Source: Microbacteriaceae bacterium (GTDB lineage Bacteria > Actinomycetota > Actinomycetes > Actinomycetales > Microbacteriaceae). Taken from it: 64,000 nt of DNA. Positions within the stretch are counted from its first letter, which is position 1. Each line of letters starts with the position of its first letter. This document shows, piece by piece, positions 18,927-28,647 of the stretch. Location of the stretch: positions 82,636 through 146,635 of the forward strand of contig JAODME010000015.1 of the NCBI GenBank assembly GCA_025465095.1, read 5' to 3'. Made by a program: the position numbers and the translations under genes. The notes beneath the pieces were generated by a model, which was not told where the DNA came from, made no database searches, and saw only the letters and a list, made by a program, of their open reading frames with translations.

Positions 18927-19071
18927 TCAGCGCAAGGACGCCGAGCCGGCGACGTCCGAGGCCTCGGATGCGGCGGGCGACGAGGTGCTGGGCGCAACGG
19001 GCGATCAGCGGCCGAACCCGGACGCCCTCATCGAGGGCAACCGGGTGGTCACCGTGGAGGACATGGAGTGA
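18919..19071 (+). CDS. small acidic protein fragment lacking a standard start codon
   Basis: ATT-ACT-GAT-CAG...: (I/M)TDQRKDAEPATSEASDAAGDEVLGATGDQRPNPDALIEGNRVVTVEDME; +1 frame relative to 18744 ORF. Confidence 0.4.
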   Translation: MTDQRKDAEPATSEASDAAGDEVLGATGDQRPNPDALIEGNRVVTVEDME

Positions 19072-19190
19072 GCGGCACAGGCAACGGGGAGGCATCGGCC
19101 GAGGAGCGCGACGATCTGCTGCGAAACGACCATCCGCTGCGAAACGACACCGACGACCACGAGCTGGGCGACATCGACGAGCGCGACTAG
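19068..19190 (+). CDS. 40-aa very acidic small protein
   Basis: GTG start overlapping upstream TGA (GTGA): MSGTGNGEASAEERDDLLRNDHPLRNDTDDHELGDIDERD. Confidence 0.45.
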   Translation: MSGTGNGEASAEERDDLLRNDHPLRNDTDDHELGDIDERD

Positions 19191-19993
19191 GAGCGTCCGC
19201 GCTGCCGCGCCTCGGCCACGGCGCCGCGGATGCCCGTCTTCCAGGGCGTCCCGTGCCCGGGCAGGACGATGCGGGCTTCCGTCTCGGCGAGCGCGTCGAG
19301 GGATTCGAGGGCCTGAGCGCTGTCTGCCGTCGCCGCGCCGGACACGATCTGTGGGCCCGACCTGCCCGTGTACGGGTCGAAGGTGACGAGCGCGTCGCCG
19401 CACAGCAGCGTCGAACGGTCGGCGAGATGCAGCGCGGAATGCCCGTAGGTGTGGCCGGGACAAAAGATCACGGTGGGACGACCTGGAACGGCCAACACGT
19501 CGTCCGCCTCGAAGAACTGCAGGTTGGCGAGCCCCTTGACCGAGAGCGCGCCGGCTTTTGCCATCGCGGTGAGCACCGGAATGGAAGCGGGATGCTTCAC
19601 CGGGTACAGGATGCGAGGAGACTCGTGCTCGTATCGATACGGGTGCCGCGCGATGTACTCCTCGTTGGGATGCGCCCAGATCGGCACGCCCCACTCCTCG
19701 CCGGCGCGACGGGCGGCGCCGAGGTGGTCGAAGTGGGCATGTGTCAGCACTACCGCGCGAACGTCCGAGGGGGTCCGGCCAATCTGCTGAATCGCCTGCA
19801 ACAGCAGCGACCAGGTTGCCGGGAAGGCCGTGTCGACGAGGGTCAGCTCCCCCGCGTCCTCGATCAGGTAGCAGTTGACGTACGCGTGTTCGAGTCTGTG
19901 GACGCCGGGGGCCACGTTGCGGGTGAGCGTCGCCCCGCCCGGCCGCACGGCCCGGTGCATCGGAGCCGGCAAGATGGTGGAGGCGGAAGTCAT
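19187..19993 (-). CDS. MBL-fold metallo-hydrolase
   Basis: VVLTHAHFDHLGAARRAG, CPGHTYGHSALHLADRSTLLCGDAL, VLPGHGTPW. Confidence 0.88.
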   Translation of the reverse strand: MTSASTILPAPMHRAVRPGGATLTRNVAPGVHRLEHAYVNCYLIEDAGELTLVDTAFPATWSLLLQAIQQIGRTPSDVRAVVLTHAHFDHLGAARRAGEEWGVPIWAHPNEEYIARHPYRYEHESPRILYPVKHPASIPVLTAMAKAGALSVKGLANLQFFEADDVLAVPGRPTVIFCPGHTYGHSALHLADRSTLLCGDALVTFDPYTGRSGPQIVSGAATADSAQALESLDALAETEARIVLPGHGTPWKTGIRGAVAEARQRGRS

Positions 19994-20115
19994 CGATACC
20001 TCTCTCGTGCATGGACGGGTCCCTCGACGCTACGCGCCGTTCGCGACCGGCGGCAGGGATTGACTTGCCCTGGCGCCCTGTCCAATCGGGGGGAGACGTG
20101 CTTACCCTTGGGAGC

Positions 20116-20364
20116 ATGACCGACACTCAGCGCCCAGAGGGCGACGACGACCTCAGCACCGCACCGGAGTACGAGCAACTCGGCGAGAAGGGCAACCCGT
20201 TCACGGGCGACAGTGGCGCCCCCGACGAGGCCGACATCGATCAGGTGCCGGCCGAGCAGGGTGAGCGGGCGGGTGGAGCCGTAGGCGACCAGAACCCGCC
20301 TCTTCCCGACTGGGGGCCGACCGACGGGGAACACGGCGTGGACGGCGACACCACGACCAGCTAG
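20116..20364 (+). CDS. small acidic low-complexity protein
   Basis: MTDTQRPEGDDDLSTAPEYEQLGEKGNPFTGDSGAPDEADIDQVPAEQGERAGG...; 7 nt after TACCCT. Confidence 0.6.
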   Translation: MTDTQRPEGDDDLSTAPEYEQLGEKGNPFTGDSGAPDEADIDQVPAEQGERAGGAVGDQNPPLPDWGPTDGEHGVDGDTTTS

Positions 20365-20581
20365 CTTCACTCGCCGCATTGCGGCGCAGGAACGACGCTG
20401 CCGGGGCCGGCGCTGGCTGCCGAGGTATCCGCGTGGCACGGCCCGCCCGGATATCTCCGCCGAACCGATGGCGTGGCCGGAGCCGCAATGAGGAACGCTG
20501 CCGTACAGAGCGGTACCCGACCCGGTGTGAGTTGGCCGGTTGCGATTCGAGGCACGAGGCAGCCGGGTCACTTGCTTCGGC

Positions 20582-22084
20582 TCAACGAAACCTTCTCAGC
20601 GCGGCGAGCGCCGCCGGATACTCGGCGAGGCAGAGGGCGGCGCCGTGACGCTCGACCTCGTGCAGTACGCCGAACTGGAACGCGTAATCGCCGGTGCTGG
20701 GCGTAGCGCGAAGATGCTGCTGCATGCGCACGCTGTCGCGGTGCTCGCCGAGGAGGTCATGTACCGCCTCGGCCGCGAACGCCATGCGGCGAACTCGCTT
20801 GCCGAACACTCCCGCGTCGCCCTCGGTCACGGCCTCAGCCGCGTAGCGCAGCCGCTTCGCGGCTTTGCGGGTCTCGTGCAGCAGGGGAATGAGCTCCTGC
20901 CCGGTGCTCGCCGCATCCGCCCGCCTGGCCCGGCGCACCACCCGCTTGAGGTCGCGGGCGAGCGCGATCGGAATCAGTTCGCCCGCGCTTTCGAAGGCGC
21001 CGTTGGCGAGGGCAGGGCGGCGCACGAACTCGTCGAGGGAGTCGAGGAGCCGGAAATAGCGCTCCCCCGACAGCTCGGCCAGCACGCGCGAATGGGCCTG
21101 GCCGTAGTCGCCGCCCCAAGCATCGGCGAGGTGATCACCGACCTCCGCGGGGATGCCGTCATGGTCAGCGGCAATCGCCCGGCTTCGATCTCGCATCACC
21201 TCCGCGTCCCGCGCCTGGCCGAGGACGGTGCCGAGCTGTTTCAGTTCGTCCCGGATGTGTCCGCTGACCGCGCGATCAAACACCTCCCGGTAGCTTGCGA
21301 AGAGACTGCGCAGCCGCCGGATCCTCGTGCGCATCTGATGCACCGAGTCCGCCTGATCAACCCGTACCTTCGGGTCGAGCTGCTTCAGCTCCTCGACGAG
21401 CGCCTCGATCGCGACGGCCAGCACTTCCCCGGCGGTGCTCGAGCGGTCGAGGGACGGTGCCACCCGGTCCTCCGAGAGGCTTGTGCGTCCGAGGGCGCTC
21501 GCGAGCTTCGATGCGCTCGACGCGGGCGTCGCCCCCGCCGCGAGAACCTGTTGCTCGACGGCGTCGAGAAGCGCCGAGCGCTCCTCCGGCGACTCGGGCG
21601 CCCCACCGAGCAACTCGGTTTCCCACTCTCGCCAGATTCGGAGGATGCCCGTGTTCACGTCGCTCGCCGACACGACGTCGTCTGCGAACTCGAGCAACTC
21701 TGCGCCGTCCGGCCCTAAGAGGTGCAGCAGGGTGCGGCGGGTGTGGATGCGCGCGACGACCCGCACCTCTTGGTCGCGGACGAGGGAGCGGATCGGTTCG
21801 AGCACGCTGTCGGGGGCGTCACCATCGGTGAGCGGCCAATGCAGCTCGGTGCGACCGTGCGGCGCGGGCAGCTTGATGTGCCACCCCTCGTCGTCGCCGC
21901 CGCTGCGTCGACGGAGCACGATGCGCCGGGATGCGAGGTCACCGCCAGGCGTATCGAAGTACTCGGCGTGCAGTTCCACCTCGCCGCGGAGCTCAACCGT
22001 CCCTATGCCGTCGAGGCGGGGAACGGACGTGTGCTCGTCGACCTCATACTTGCGTTCGATCTCCTCATGCGTCGTCATGCTCAT
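20582..22084 (-). CDS. CYTH + CHAD domain protein
   Basis: N-terminal HEEIERKYEVDE (ExExK CYTH signature); C-terminal QADSVHQMRTRIRRLRSLF and HETRKAAKRLRYAAEA (CHAD). Confidence 0.88.
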   Translation of the reverse strand: MSMTTHEEIERKYEVDEHTSVPRLDGIGTVELRGEVELHAEYFDTPGGDLASRRIVLRRRSGGDDEGWHIKLPAPHGRTELHWPLTDGDAPDSVLEPIRSLVRDQEVRVVARIHTRRTLLHLLGPDGAELLEFADDVVSASDVNTGILRIWREWETELLGGAPESPEERSALLDAVEQQVLAAGATPASSASKLASALGRTSLSEDRVAPSLDRSSTAGEVLAVAIEALVEELKQLDPKVRVDQADSVHQMRTRIRRLRSLFASYREVFDRAVSGHIRDELKQLGTVLGQARDAEVMRDRSRAIAADHDGIPAEVGDHLADAWGGDYGQAHSRVLAELSGERYFRLLDSLDEFVRRPALANGAFESAGELIPIALARDLKRVVRRARRADAASTGQELIPLLHETRKAAKRLRYAAEAVTEGDAGVFGKRVRRMAFAAEAVHDLLGEHRDSVRMQQHLRATPSTGDYAFQFGVLHEVERHGAALCLAEYPAALAALRRFR

Positions 22085-22178
22085 GGGTCCTGTCTACCGG
22101 ACCTCGCCCCGCGCCGCCTGAAGAAGTCGCAAGCCCCCGCGCTGTGTCACCGATGTCGATTGCTCGATACGGTGGAGT

Positions 22179-24344
22179 GTGACGTTTTCGACTCCTCCTA
22201 CACCCCAGAAGAAGCCCGCCGTTCGAACGCACCATGGACACGCGTTCGTCGACGACTACGAATGGCTTCGCCGCAAGGACGATCCGGAGGTGCTCGCGTA
22301 CCTCGAGGCTGAAAACGAATGGACCGCTGCCGAGACGGCGCATCTCGAAGCGCTCACCGAACAGGTCTTCGAGGAGATCAAGGGCCGCACGCAGGAGACG
22401 GACCTCTCGGTGCCGGTGCGCCAAGGGTCCCATTGGTATTACACGCGAACCGTCGAGGGAAAGTCGTACGGCGTGTACTGCCGGGCGCCGATCACGGGAC
22501 CGGATGACTGGACGCCGCCCGAGGTCGGAGCCGTCGGGAACGGCGAGGAGGTGCTCCTCGACGCGAACGCAGAGGCCGAAGGACACGAATTCTTCTCCCT
22601 CGGCAGCTTCGACGTGTCGACCGACGGGACACTCCTCGCGTGGGCGGTCGATGTGAAAGGTGACGAGCGCTACACGCTGCGGATCAAAGACATCGCCTCT
22701 GGCAAGGTCAGCGCGGTCGACGAGGTGGCGAACACGGCCGGCGGGGCCCTGTTCGCGCTGGACGGGCGATTCGTGTTCTACGCGACGATGGATGACGCCT
22801 GGCGCCCCGACACGGTATGGCGGCATCGGTTGGGAACGCCATCATCAGCCGATGTGCGCGTGTTCACGGAACCCGATGAACGGTTCTGGGTCGGCGTCGG
22901 ACGCACCAGGAGCCGCCGATACCTGCTGATCGAGGTCGGCTCGAAGGTCACGAGCGAGGTGCTGCTGCTCGACGCCGACGATCCGGAGGGAGAGTTCTTC
23001 CCCGTGTGGCCGCGGGTGGAGGGCGTCGAGTACGACGTCGAGCACGCTGTGGTCGCCGGCGAGGACCGGCTGCTGATCACGCACAACGATGGTGCCGAGA
23101 ACTTCGAGCTCGTCGACGTGGCCGCGGTGGACCCTCTCGGAGAGCGGATCGTCGTGATCGCGCACGCGGCGGATTCGCGACTCGAAGGTGTCGACGCGTT
23201 TGAGACGCATTTGGCCGTGTCCTACCGAAGTGGCGCGCTCACGCGAGTCGGGATCATTCCGCTGCGCTCGGAGATCAGTACCGGAACGATCGCCGGGCGA
23301 TCCGCGCTGGGCCAGATCATCGGCTACGGGGCCGTGCGAGAGGTCGAATTCGAGGAACCGCTGTTCGACGTCAGCGTCGGCAGCAACCCGGAGTGGCAGC
23401 AGCCGCGCCTGCGGCTCTCGTTCACGTCGTTCGTGACCCCGATGACGGTGCTGGACTACGACGTGAACTCCGGGGAGCGGCGAATACTGAAGCGACAGGC
23501 CGTTCTCGGAGGATACGACCCTGAACAGTACGAGCAGTCCCGCGACTGGGCCGTCGCCACCGATGGCACGCGGATCCCGGTGTCGCTCGTCTGGAAGACG
23601 GATGCCGTCGACCGCTCCCAGCCCGCGCCGACTCTGATCTACGGCTACGGGTCGTACGAGGCCAGCATGGATCCGAGCTTCTCGATCGCCCGGTTGTCGC
23701 TGCTCGACCGCGGCATGATCTTCGCCGTCGCTCACGTGCGCGGCGGAGGCGAGCTCGGCCGCGCCTGGTATGAGAACGGCAGAACGCTTACCAAACGCAA
23801 TACCTTCACTGACTTCATCGCCGTCGCGGAGCACCTGATTGCGGAGGGTTACACGACACCGTCGAGGCTCGTTGCGGAAGGACGCAGCGCCGGCGGGCTG
23901 CTCGTCGGCGCCGCCGCGAACCTCGCGCCCCACCTTTTCGCCGCAATTCTCGCCGGGGTACCGTTCGTGGACGCCCTCACGAGCATCCTCGATCCCGAGC
24001 TTCCCCTCACAGTGATCGAGTGGGACGAGTGGGGCAATCCCCTGCACGACGCTGCGGTCTACGAGTACATGCGCACCTACACTCCCTACGAGAACGTGCG
24101 TGAGGATGTCGCGTACCCTCGGATCCTCGCCGTCACGAGCCTCAACGACACCCGAGTGCTTTACGTCGAGCCGGCGAAATGGGTCGCCCGCCTGCGCGAA
24201 GTAGGTGCGCGGGCGCTGCTTAAGACCGAGATGAAGGCCGGACACGGCGGGGTGAGCGGCCGCTACGAAGCCTGGCGGGAGCGGGCCTTCGAGTACGCCT
24301 GGGTGCTCGATGTCTCAGGTACGGCACGTAATCTCGAGGGATGA
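22179..24344 (+). CDS. S9 family peptidase (oligopeptidase B-like)
   Basis: HGHAFVDDYEWLRRKDDPEVLAYLEAEN; AEGRSAGGLLVGAAANL nucleophile motif; KTEMKAGHGGVSGRYEAWRE. Confidence 0.9.
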   Translation: MTFSTPPTPQKKPAVRTHHGHAFVDDYEWLRRKDDPEVLAYLEAENEWTAAETAHLEALTEQVFEEIKGRTQETDLSVPVRQGSHWYYTRTVEGKSYGVYCRAPITGPDDWTPPEVGAVGNGEEVLLDANAEAEGHEFFSLGSFDVSTDGTLLAWAVDVKGDERYTLRIKDIASGKVSAVDEVANTAGGALFALDGRFVFYATMDDAWRPDTVWRHRLGTPSSADVRVFTEPDERFWVGVGRTRSRRYLLIEVGSKVTSEVLLLDADDPEGEFFPVWPRVEGVEYDVEHAVVAGEDRLLITHNDGAENFELVDVAAVDPLGERIVVIAHAADSRLEGVDAFETHLAVSYRSGALTRVGIIPLRSEISTGTIAGRSALGQIIGYGAVREVEFEEPLFDVSVGSNPEWQQPRLRLSFTSFVTPMTVLDYDVNSGERRILKRQAVLGGYDPEQYEQSRDWAVATDGTRIPVSLVWKTDAVDRSQPAPTLIYGYGSYEASMDPSFSIARLSLLDRGMIFAVAHVRGGGELGRAWYENGRTLTKRNTFTDFIAVAEHLIAEGYTTPSRLVAEGRSAGGLLVGAAANLAPHLFAAILAGVPFVDALTSILDPELPLTVIEWDEWGNPLHDAAVYEYMRTYTPYENVREDVAYPRILAVTSLNDTRVLYVEPAKWVARLREVGARALLKTEMKAGHGGVSGRYEAWRERAFEYAWVLDVSGTARNLEG

Positions 24345-24601
24345 CCGACAATTTCGTTCCCTCCCCCGGCTCGATCACCATGTTCTCTACGACCTGGTGC
24401 GGCTACTGCGCTCGACTGAAGTCGCAACTCGACAAGGCCGGTGTCAGGTACCTGGACATCAACATCGAAAACGTGCCGGGAACGGCAGAGCTAGTGGAGC
24501 GGGTGAACGGCGGCAACCGGACCGTGCCCACTGTGCTGTTTCCGGATGGCTCGTCCGCGACCAACCCGTCCTTGGCCGAGGTCACGGCGCGACTGGGCTG
24601 A
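24341..24601 (+). CDS. glutaredoxin/mycoredoxin family protein
   Basis: ITMFSTTWCGYCARLKSQLDKAGVRY; TVPTVLFPDGS; ATGA overlap with upstream gene. Confidence 0.85.
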   Translation: MTDNFVPSPGSITMFSTTWCGYCARLKSQLDKAGVRYLDINIENVPGTAELVERVNGGNRTVPTVLFPDGSSATNPSLAEVTARLG

Positions 24602-24673
24602 GCCCGCTCCCTAGGAGCGCACCGCGCTCCTGCGTATGGTTGAATCTGCTGTCGTTGTGCAAAGGAGGCGCAC

Positions 24674-26062
24674 GTGTCCGAGGTTCCCGAGTACCTGTCC
24701 GATTGGATCACCGCTCAACGGTGGTACGGGGGCAAGGGGCGGAGCCCGCGATTCGAGCGTATCGGCGGCTTCGATCTCGATGATCCGACAGGGGAGGCTC
24801 GGATCACCATCCACCTGCTCCTCGACCGATCGGCTCCCGCAGCGCTCTACCAGGTGCCTCTCACCGAGAGGACCGCGCGGTTCCCCGCAATCGACCATGC
24901 CCTCATCGAAATCACGGAGGACGAGCGGGGCGTCATCTACCTGTACGACGGACCCCACGATCCCGCCTGTGCGAGCGCTATCCTCCGGCTCATCCTCGAC
25001 GAGGGGAGCGTGCGCCCCGATGAGTTGGGGGTTCCGGCCCGGGGACGCCCCGCGTCGGCGGACCCTCCTCTCTCGATCCGCTCCTCACGAGTGCTTTCCG
25101 GGGAGCAGTCGAACACGTCGATCATCTTCGACACCGAAACCCGTGACGGGCATCCCGGCGTCCCGGTCATCTGCAAGCTGTTCCGCACGCTGCACAACGG
25201 CGAGAACCCCGACGTCGTGCTGCTGGATGCCCTCACCGGCGCCGGGTCCACCGTCGTTCCGCGATCCATCGGCCACATCGACGGCCAGTGGCGCGACCAC
25301 GGAGAGCCGTCGGGCGTGGCCTTCGGCCACCTCGCCTTCGCCCAGGAGTTCCTGCCTGGCGTGCAGGATGCGTGGCGGGTGGCGCTTCGGGCTGCCGAGG
25401 ACGGCGAGGACTTCACGGACCGGGCGAGGACGCTAGGGGAAGCGACGGCCGACGTGCACACCACTCTCGCCGCCGCGCTGCCCACACGGGAGGCGACAGC
25501 GGCCGGCATCTCAGGGGTAATCGCGAGCATGAGACAGCGCTTCGAGCAGGCCGCGGCTGAAGTACCGTCGATCGAACACCATCGAGAGGCGCTGCGGGCG
25601 GTTTACGAGCGCGCGGAGGCCAGCGTGTGGCCGCCGATGCAGCGAATCCATGGCGACTATCACCTCGGCCAGGTGCTCGCCGTTCCCGATCGCGGCTGGG
25701 TCGTGCTCGACTTCGAGGGTGAACCGATGCGGCCGATGAGCGAGCGGTCGATGGAGGACTCTCCCCTCCGCGACGTTGCCGGGATGCTGCGCTCGTTCGA
25801 TTACGTCGCCGGCTCGGTCAGCCGGTCGCGACCGGGTGTGCCAGTGGCGGATTGGGCGTCAGCGGCGCGCCGGGCATTCCTCGACGGGTACATCGCCCGG
25901 TCGGGGCTCGACCTGAGGGCAAACCGTTCGCTGCTCGACGCCTTCGAGATCGACAAGGCTCTTTACGAGGCCGTGTACGAGGCGCGAAACCGCCCGAACT
26001 GGCTCTCGATCCCCACCGCTGCCATCGAGCGACTGGTCGAACGGGCTACGGCGACGGCCTGA
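24674..26062 (+). CDS. maltokinase-like phosphotransferase
   Basis: DWITAQRWYGGKGR, RIHGDYHLGQVLAVPDRGWVVLDFEGEPMRP, SPLRDVAGMLRSFDYVA. Confidence 0.85.
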   Translation: MSEVPEYLSDWITAQRWYGGKGRSPRFERIGGFDLDDPTGEARITIHLLLDRSAPAALYQVPLTERTARFPAIDHALIEITEDERGVIYLYDGPHDPACASAILRLILDEGSVRPDELGVPARGRPASADPPLSIRSSRVLSGEQSNTSIIFDTETRDGHPGVPVICKLFRTLHNGENPDVVLLDALTGAGSTVVPRSIGHIDGQWRDHGEPSGVAFGHLAFAQEFLPGVQDAWRVALRAAEDGEDFTDRARTLGEATADVHTTLAAALPTREATAAGISGVIASMRQRFEQAAAEVPSIEHHREALRAVYERAEASVWPPMQRIHGDYHLGQVLAVPDRGWVVLDFEGEPMRPMSERSMEDSPLRDVAGMLRSFDYVAGSVSRSRPGVPVADWASAARRAFLDGYIARSGLDLRANRSLLDAFEIDKALYEAVYEARNRPNWLSIPTAAIERLVERATATA

Positions 26063-26155
26063 GTGCACCCAGCAGAACGCTGCCAGCACCTCCCATCGAA
26101 GCAGCTGCCGGCTCGCCGCGCTTGACGATTGCAGGACCAGCAGGCGAGACCCCCG

Positions 26156-28312
26156 CTATCGCCCGGCGATGGCGTCCCTGAGCAGATGCATGAGCGCATC
26201 GAGCTGCAGGCTCGACTCTGCGGCGGCTTCGGTGTCGTCGCCGTCCAGTGCTCTGGCCGCGAGCCCCGCCTTGCTGCCGATGAGCTCGGCGATCTTCGCG
26301 TCGATGGTCTGGGCCGCGATGATTCTCCAGGCCGTCACCGGCTCGAGCTGTCCGATGCGGTGTACGCGGTCGATCGCCTGCGTCTGCTCCGCACTCGTCC
26401 AGCTCAGTTCTGCGAGCACAACGTTCGATGCCGCCTGCAGGTTGAGCCCCACACCGGCCGCCGTGAGCGATGCGACGACAACGGAGACCTCAGGATCATT
26501 GTTGAACGCGTCGACCTGCGACTGCCGGAAAGCCGCCGTCTGGTCGCCACGGATCGACACGGTCTTGAGCCCCCGCTTCGCGAGCGTCTGCTCGGCGATG
26601 TCCATGACGTCGATGTGCTTGGCGAAAAACACGACCTTGCCCACCGACCGCGCGAGCTGGGCGGTGTAGTCCGCGGCGAGCACGGCCTTCGCCTGCCCAA
26701 TTTTGCGAACCATCGTGAAGACGTTCTCGCCCGTCTTCGCCGCCTTCGACTCCTCGAGCTCCGCCTGGGCGACGAGCCGGATGAGTGCCGCGCGGTCGAC
26801 ATCGTCAGGGTTCCTCGCCAGGGCGAGGCCACGGTTGTAACGGTCGAGCAGGCGCCTCGACAGTGCGGCCTCCGCCTCACGAATCGAGCGTCCCATCTCG
26901 TCGTCGAGTTCGACCGGCAGGTCGGCGATGCGCTTCGACGGCAGGTCGGACGCAACGTCGATTTTCTTGCGACGCACGATTCCCATGTCGATGACCGTTT
27001 GCCTCGCCTCGGCGAAGAACCCGAAGTCCGCCGGTGTGAGGCCGTTCTCTTCCAGCCTGTCCATCAAGTCAGCGGTCGGCTTCTCGCCGTCGATCCAGCC
27101 GAGAAACTGCCAGATCGCGCGGAAGTCCTCGATCGTGTTGATGAGTGGTGTTCCGGTCAGCGCGATCATGAGTGCCCGTGGCGATCTGGCGCGAATGCTC
27201 GCCGCGAGGGAGAGCACGTGCTTGGACCGTTGGGACTCGCGGTTCTTGATGAAGTGCGCCTCGTCGACGACCATCCCCTTGAACCCGAGCGTGCGCAGCC
27301 AACCGACATGCCGGTCGAGAACGTCGTAGTTGACGATAACGATGTCGGCGAACGCATCCAGGTTCTCGCCGGACCCGTGGATCACCGTCGCCGATTTGTG
27401 CGGTGTCCATAGTTCCACCTCCCTCGCCCAGTTCATCTTCACGACGTTCGGGGCGACGACGAGCAACGGGTAGGAGCCGGATGCGGATGCCGCGAGCAGC
27501 GCCTGAGCGGTCTTGCCGAGTCCCGGCTCATCCGCGAGAAGGTACGACCGGTGGCCGTCGCGAACGCTCGCCACGAAGGCGGCCTGATGGGTGAACAACT
27601 CCAGCCCGTTCGGCACCCTGCGGTCAATGGGTGACGGGTTTGGCAGATCCATGCTGGCCACGTTGCCGCCGGACCCGTACTCGAACGCGCGGAAGAGCGG
27701 TTCGAGCAGCTCCCAGTTCGCGAGCCGGCGCGTGGTGGGCTTCGCCTTCACCGGCTGGCTGAAGTCAGGTGCGAGAAAGGGGTTGGCGAGCTGGCGTGCG
27801 ACGACGGATTGCGGCACCACGTGCCGCTCCGCCTGAGCGGGAGCCGGTTCTGGCTCCTTCGCGATGATGAGCTCCTCCGGGCTGAGCTCGACGCCGGATG
27901 CCATGAGCATGTCGCGGCGCAGCGACTTCGCGGAATCGGAAACCGCGGCGTCTTCGGCGAGGAGTTGGATGAGGGAAGTGTCCCGGGCGGCCGTCTTCGC
28001 GAGAATCGTCGCGACGCCGTCGAGACGCTTGAGAAGTTCGGCCCGGTCGGAATCGGGGATGGTCCTGTCGGACTTCGCCCGAGCGCGCTCCTCACGAACG
28101 AGCAGCGCGACCACCTGAAACTTCGTGCGGTTCGTCGGGCCGACCTTGCCTCGCTCCGCTGCCGACTCGATCTCGCGCACCGCGCGGGCCAGGACTGGAA
28201 TCAGCCCCGCCTCGTCGCCGAAGCGAGGTCGCCGCTGCTGGGCAGACCGCCCCGACGCTCTCCTCGAACCCTGTCCCCGTTGTGGGGTCTTCGACTGGCT
28301 GGACCGAGCCAT
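26156..28312 (-). CDS. SNF2/SWI2-type DEAD/DEAH helicase
   Basis: LADEPGLGKTAQALLAASASGSYPLLVVAPNVVKMNW; VVDEAHFIKNRESQRSK; IDRVHRIGQLEPVTAWRI. Confidence 0.88.
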   Translation of the reverse strand: MARSSQSKTPQRGQGSRRASGRSAQQRRPRFGDEAGLIPVLARAVREIESAAERGKVGPTNRTKFQVVALLVREERARAKSDRTIPDSDRAELLKRLDGVATILAKTAARDTSLIQLLAEDAAVSDSAKSLRRDMLMASGVELSPEELIIAKEPEPAPAQAERHVVPQSVVARQLANPFLAPDFSQPVKAKPTTRRLANWELLEPLFRAFEYGSGGNVASMDLPNPSPIDRRVPNGLELFTHQAAFVASVRDGHRSYLLADEPGLGKTAQALLAASASGSYPLLVVAPNVVKMNWAREVELWTPHKSATVIHGSGENLDAFADIVIVNYDVLDRHVGWLRTLGFKGMVVDEAHFIKNRESQRSKHVLSLAASIRARSPRALMIALTGTPLINTIEDFRAIWQFLGWIDGEKPTADLMDRLEENGLTPADFGFFAEARQTVIDMGIVRRKKIDVASDLPSKRIADLPVELDDEMGRSIREAEAALSRRLLDRYNRGLALARNPDDVDRAALIRLVAQAELEESKAAKTGENVFTMVRKIGQAKAVLAADYTAQLARSVGKVVFFAKHIDVMDIAEQTLAKRGLKTVSIRGDQTAAFRQSQVDAFNNDPEVSVVVASLTAAGVGLNLQAASNVVLAELSWTSAEQTQAIDRVHRIGQLEPVTAWRIIAAQTIDAKIAELIGSKAGLAARALDGDDTEAAAESSLQLDALMHLLRDAIAGR

Positions 28313-28488
28313 GTTCCTCCTGTACTTAGCGCGCTGAGATTTCGGCGCTGACGCTTCCCGCCCCGGTGGGCAACACCGTGTACGGGGCCGGCTCCGGACG
28401 ACCCTCCAAGGAGGGGCCGATCAGGGGCCGTTAGGCGAAGAATCCAGACGCGAGCAACTTGGGGTCAAGGTCGCGACGGAAAGGCGGA

Positions 28489-28522
28489 TTCGGCGGGCGC
28501 TACTACAACAGTACGCGCCGAA
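28489..28522. other. hairpin in 335-bp intergenic region
   Basis: TTCGGCG-GGCGC-TACT-ACAAC-AGTA-CG-CGCCGAA: 7-bp outer and 4-bp inner stem. Confidence 0.4.
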
Positions 28523-28647
28523 GGGCCGGTAGCGCCACATTTGCGCTCGATCACGCTCGGCGAGGAGAGTCGCGCCCCCGTTTCTGGGGTGAGGACTCTG
28601 CGTGATTTGTTCACCTGCCCGCAAGGTTCAGGTGTTTCGATGGACGC

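Noticed and set aside
22845-24245. 466-aa minus ORF
   Set aside because: Antisense shadow of the S9 peptidase, which has clear catalytic motifs
26129-27412. 427-aa plus ORF
   Set aside because: Antisense shadow of the SNF2 helicase
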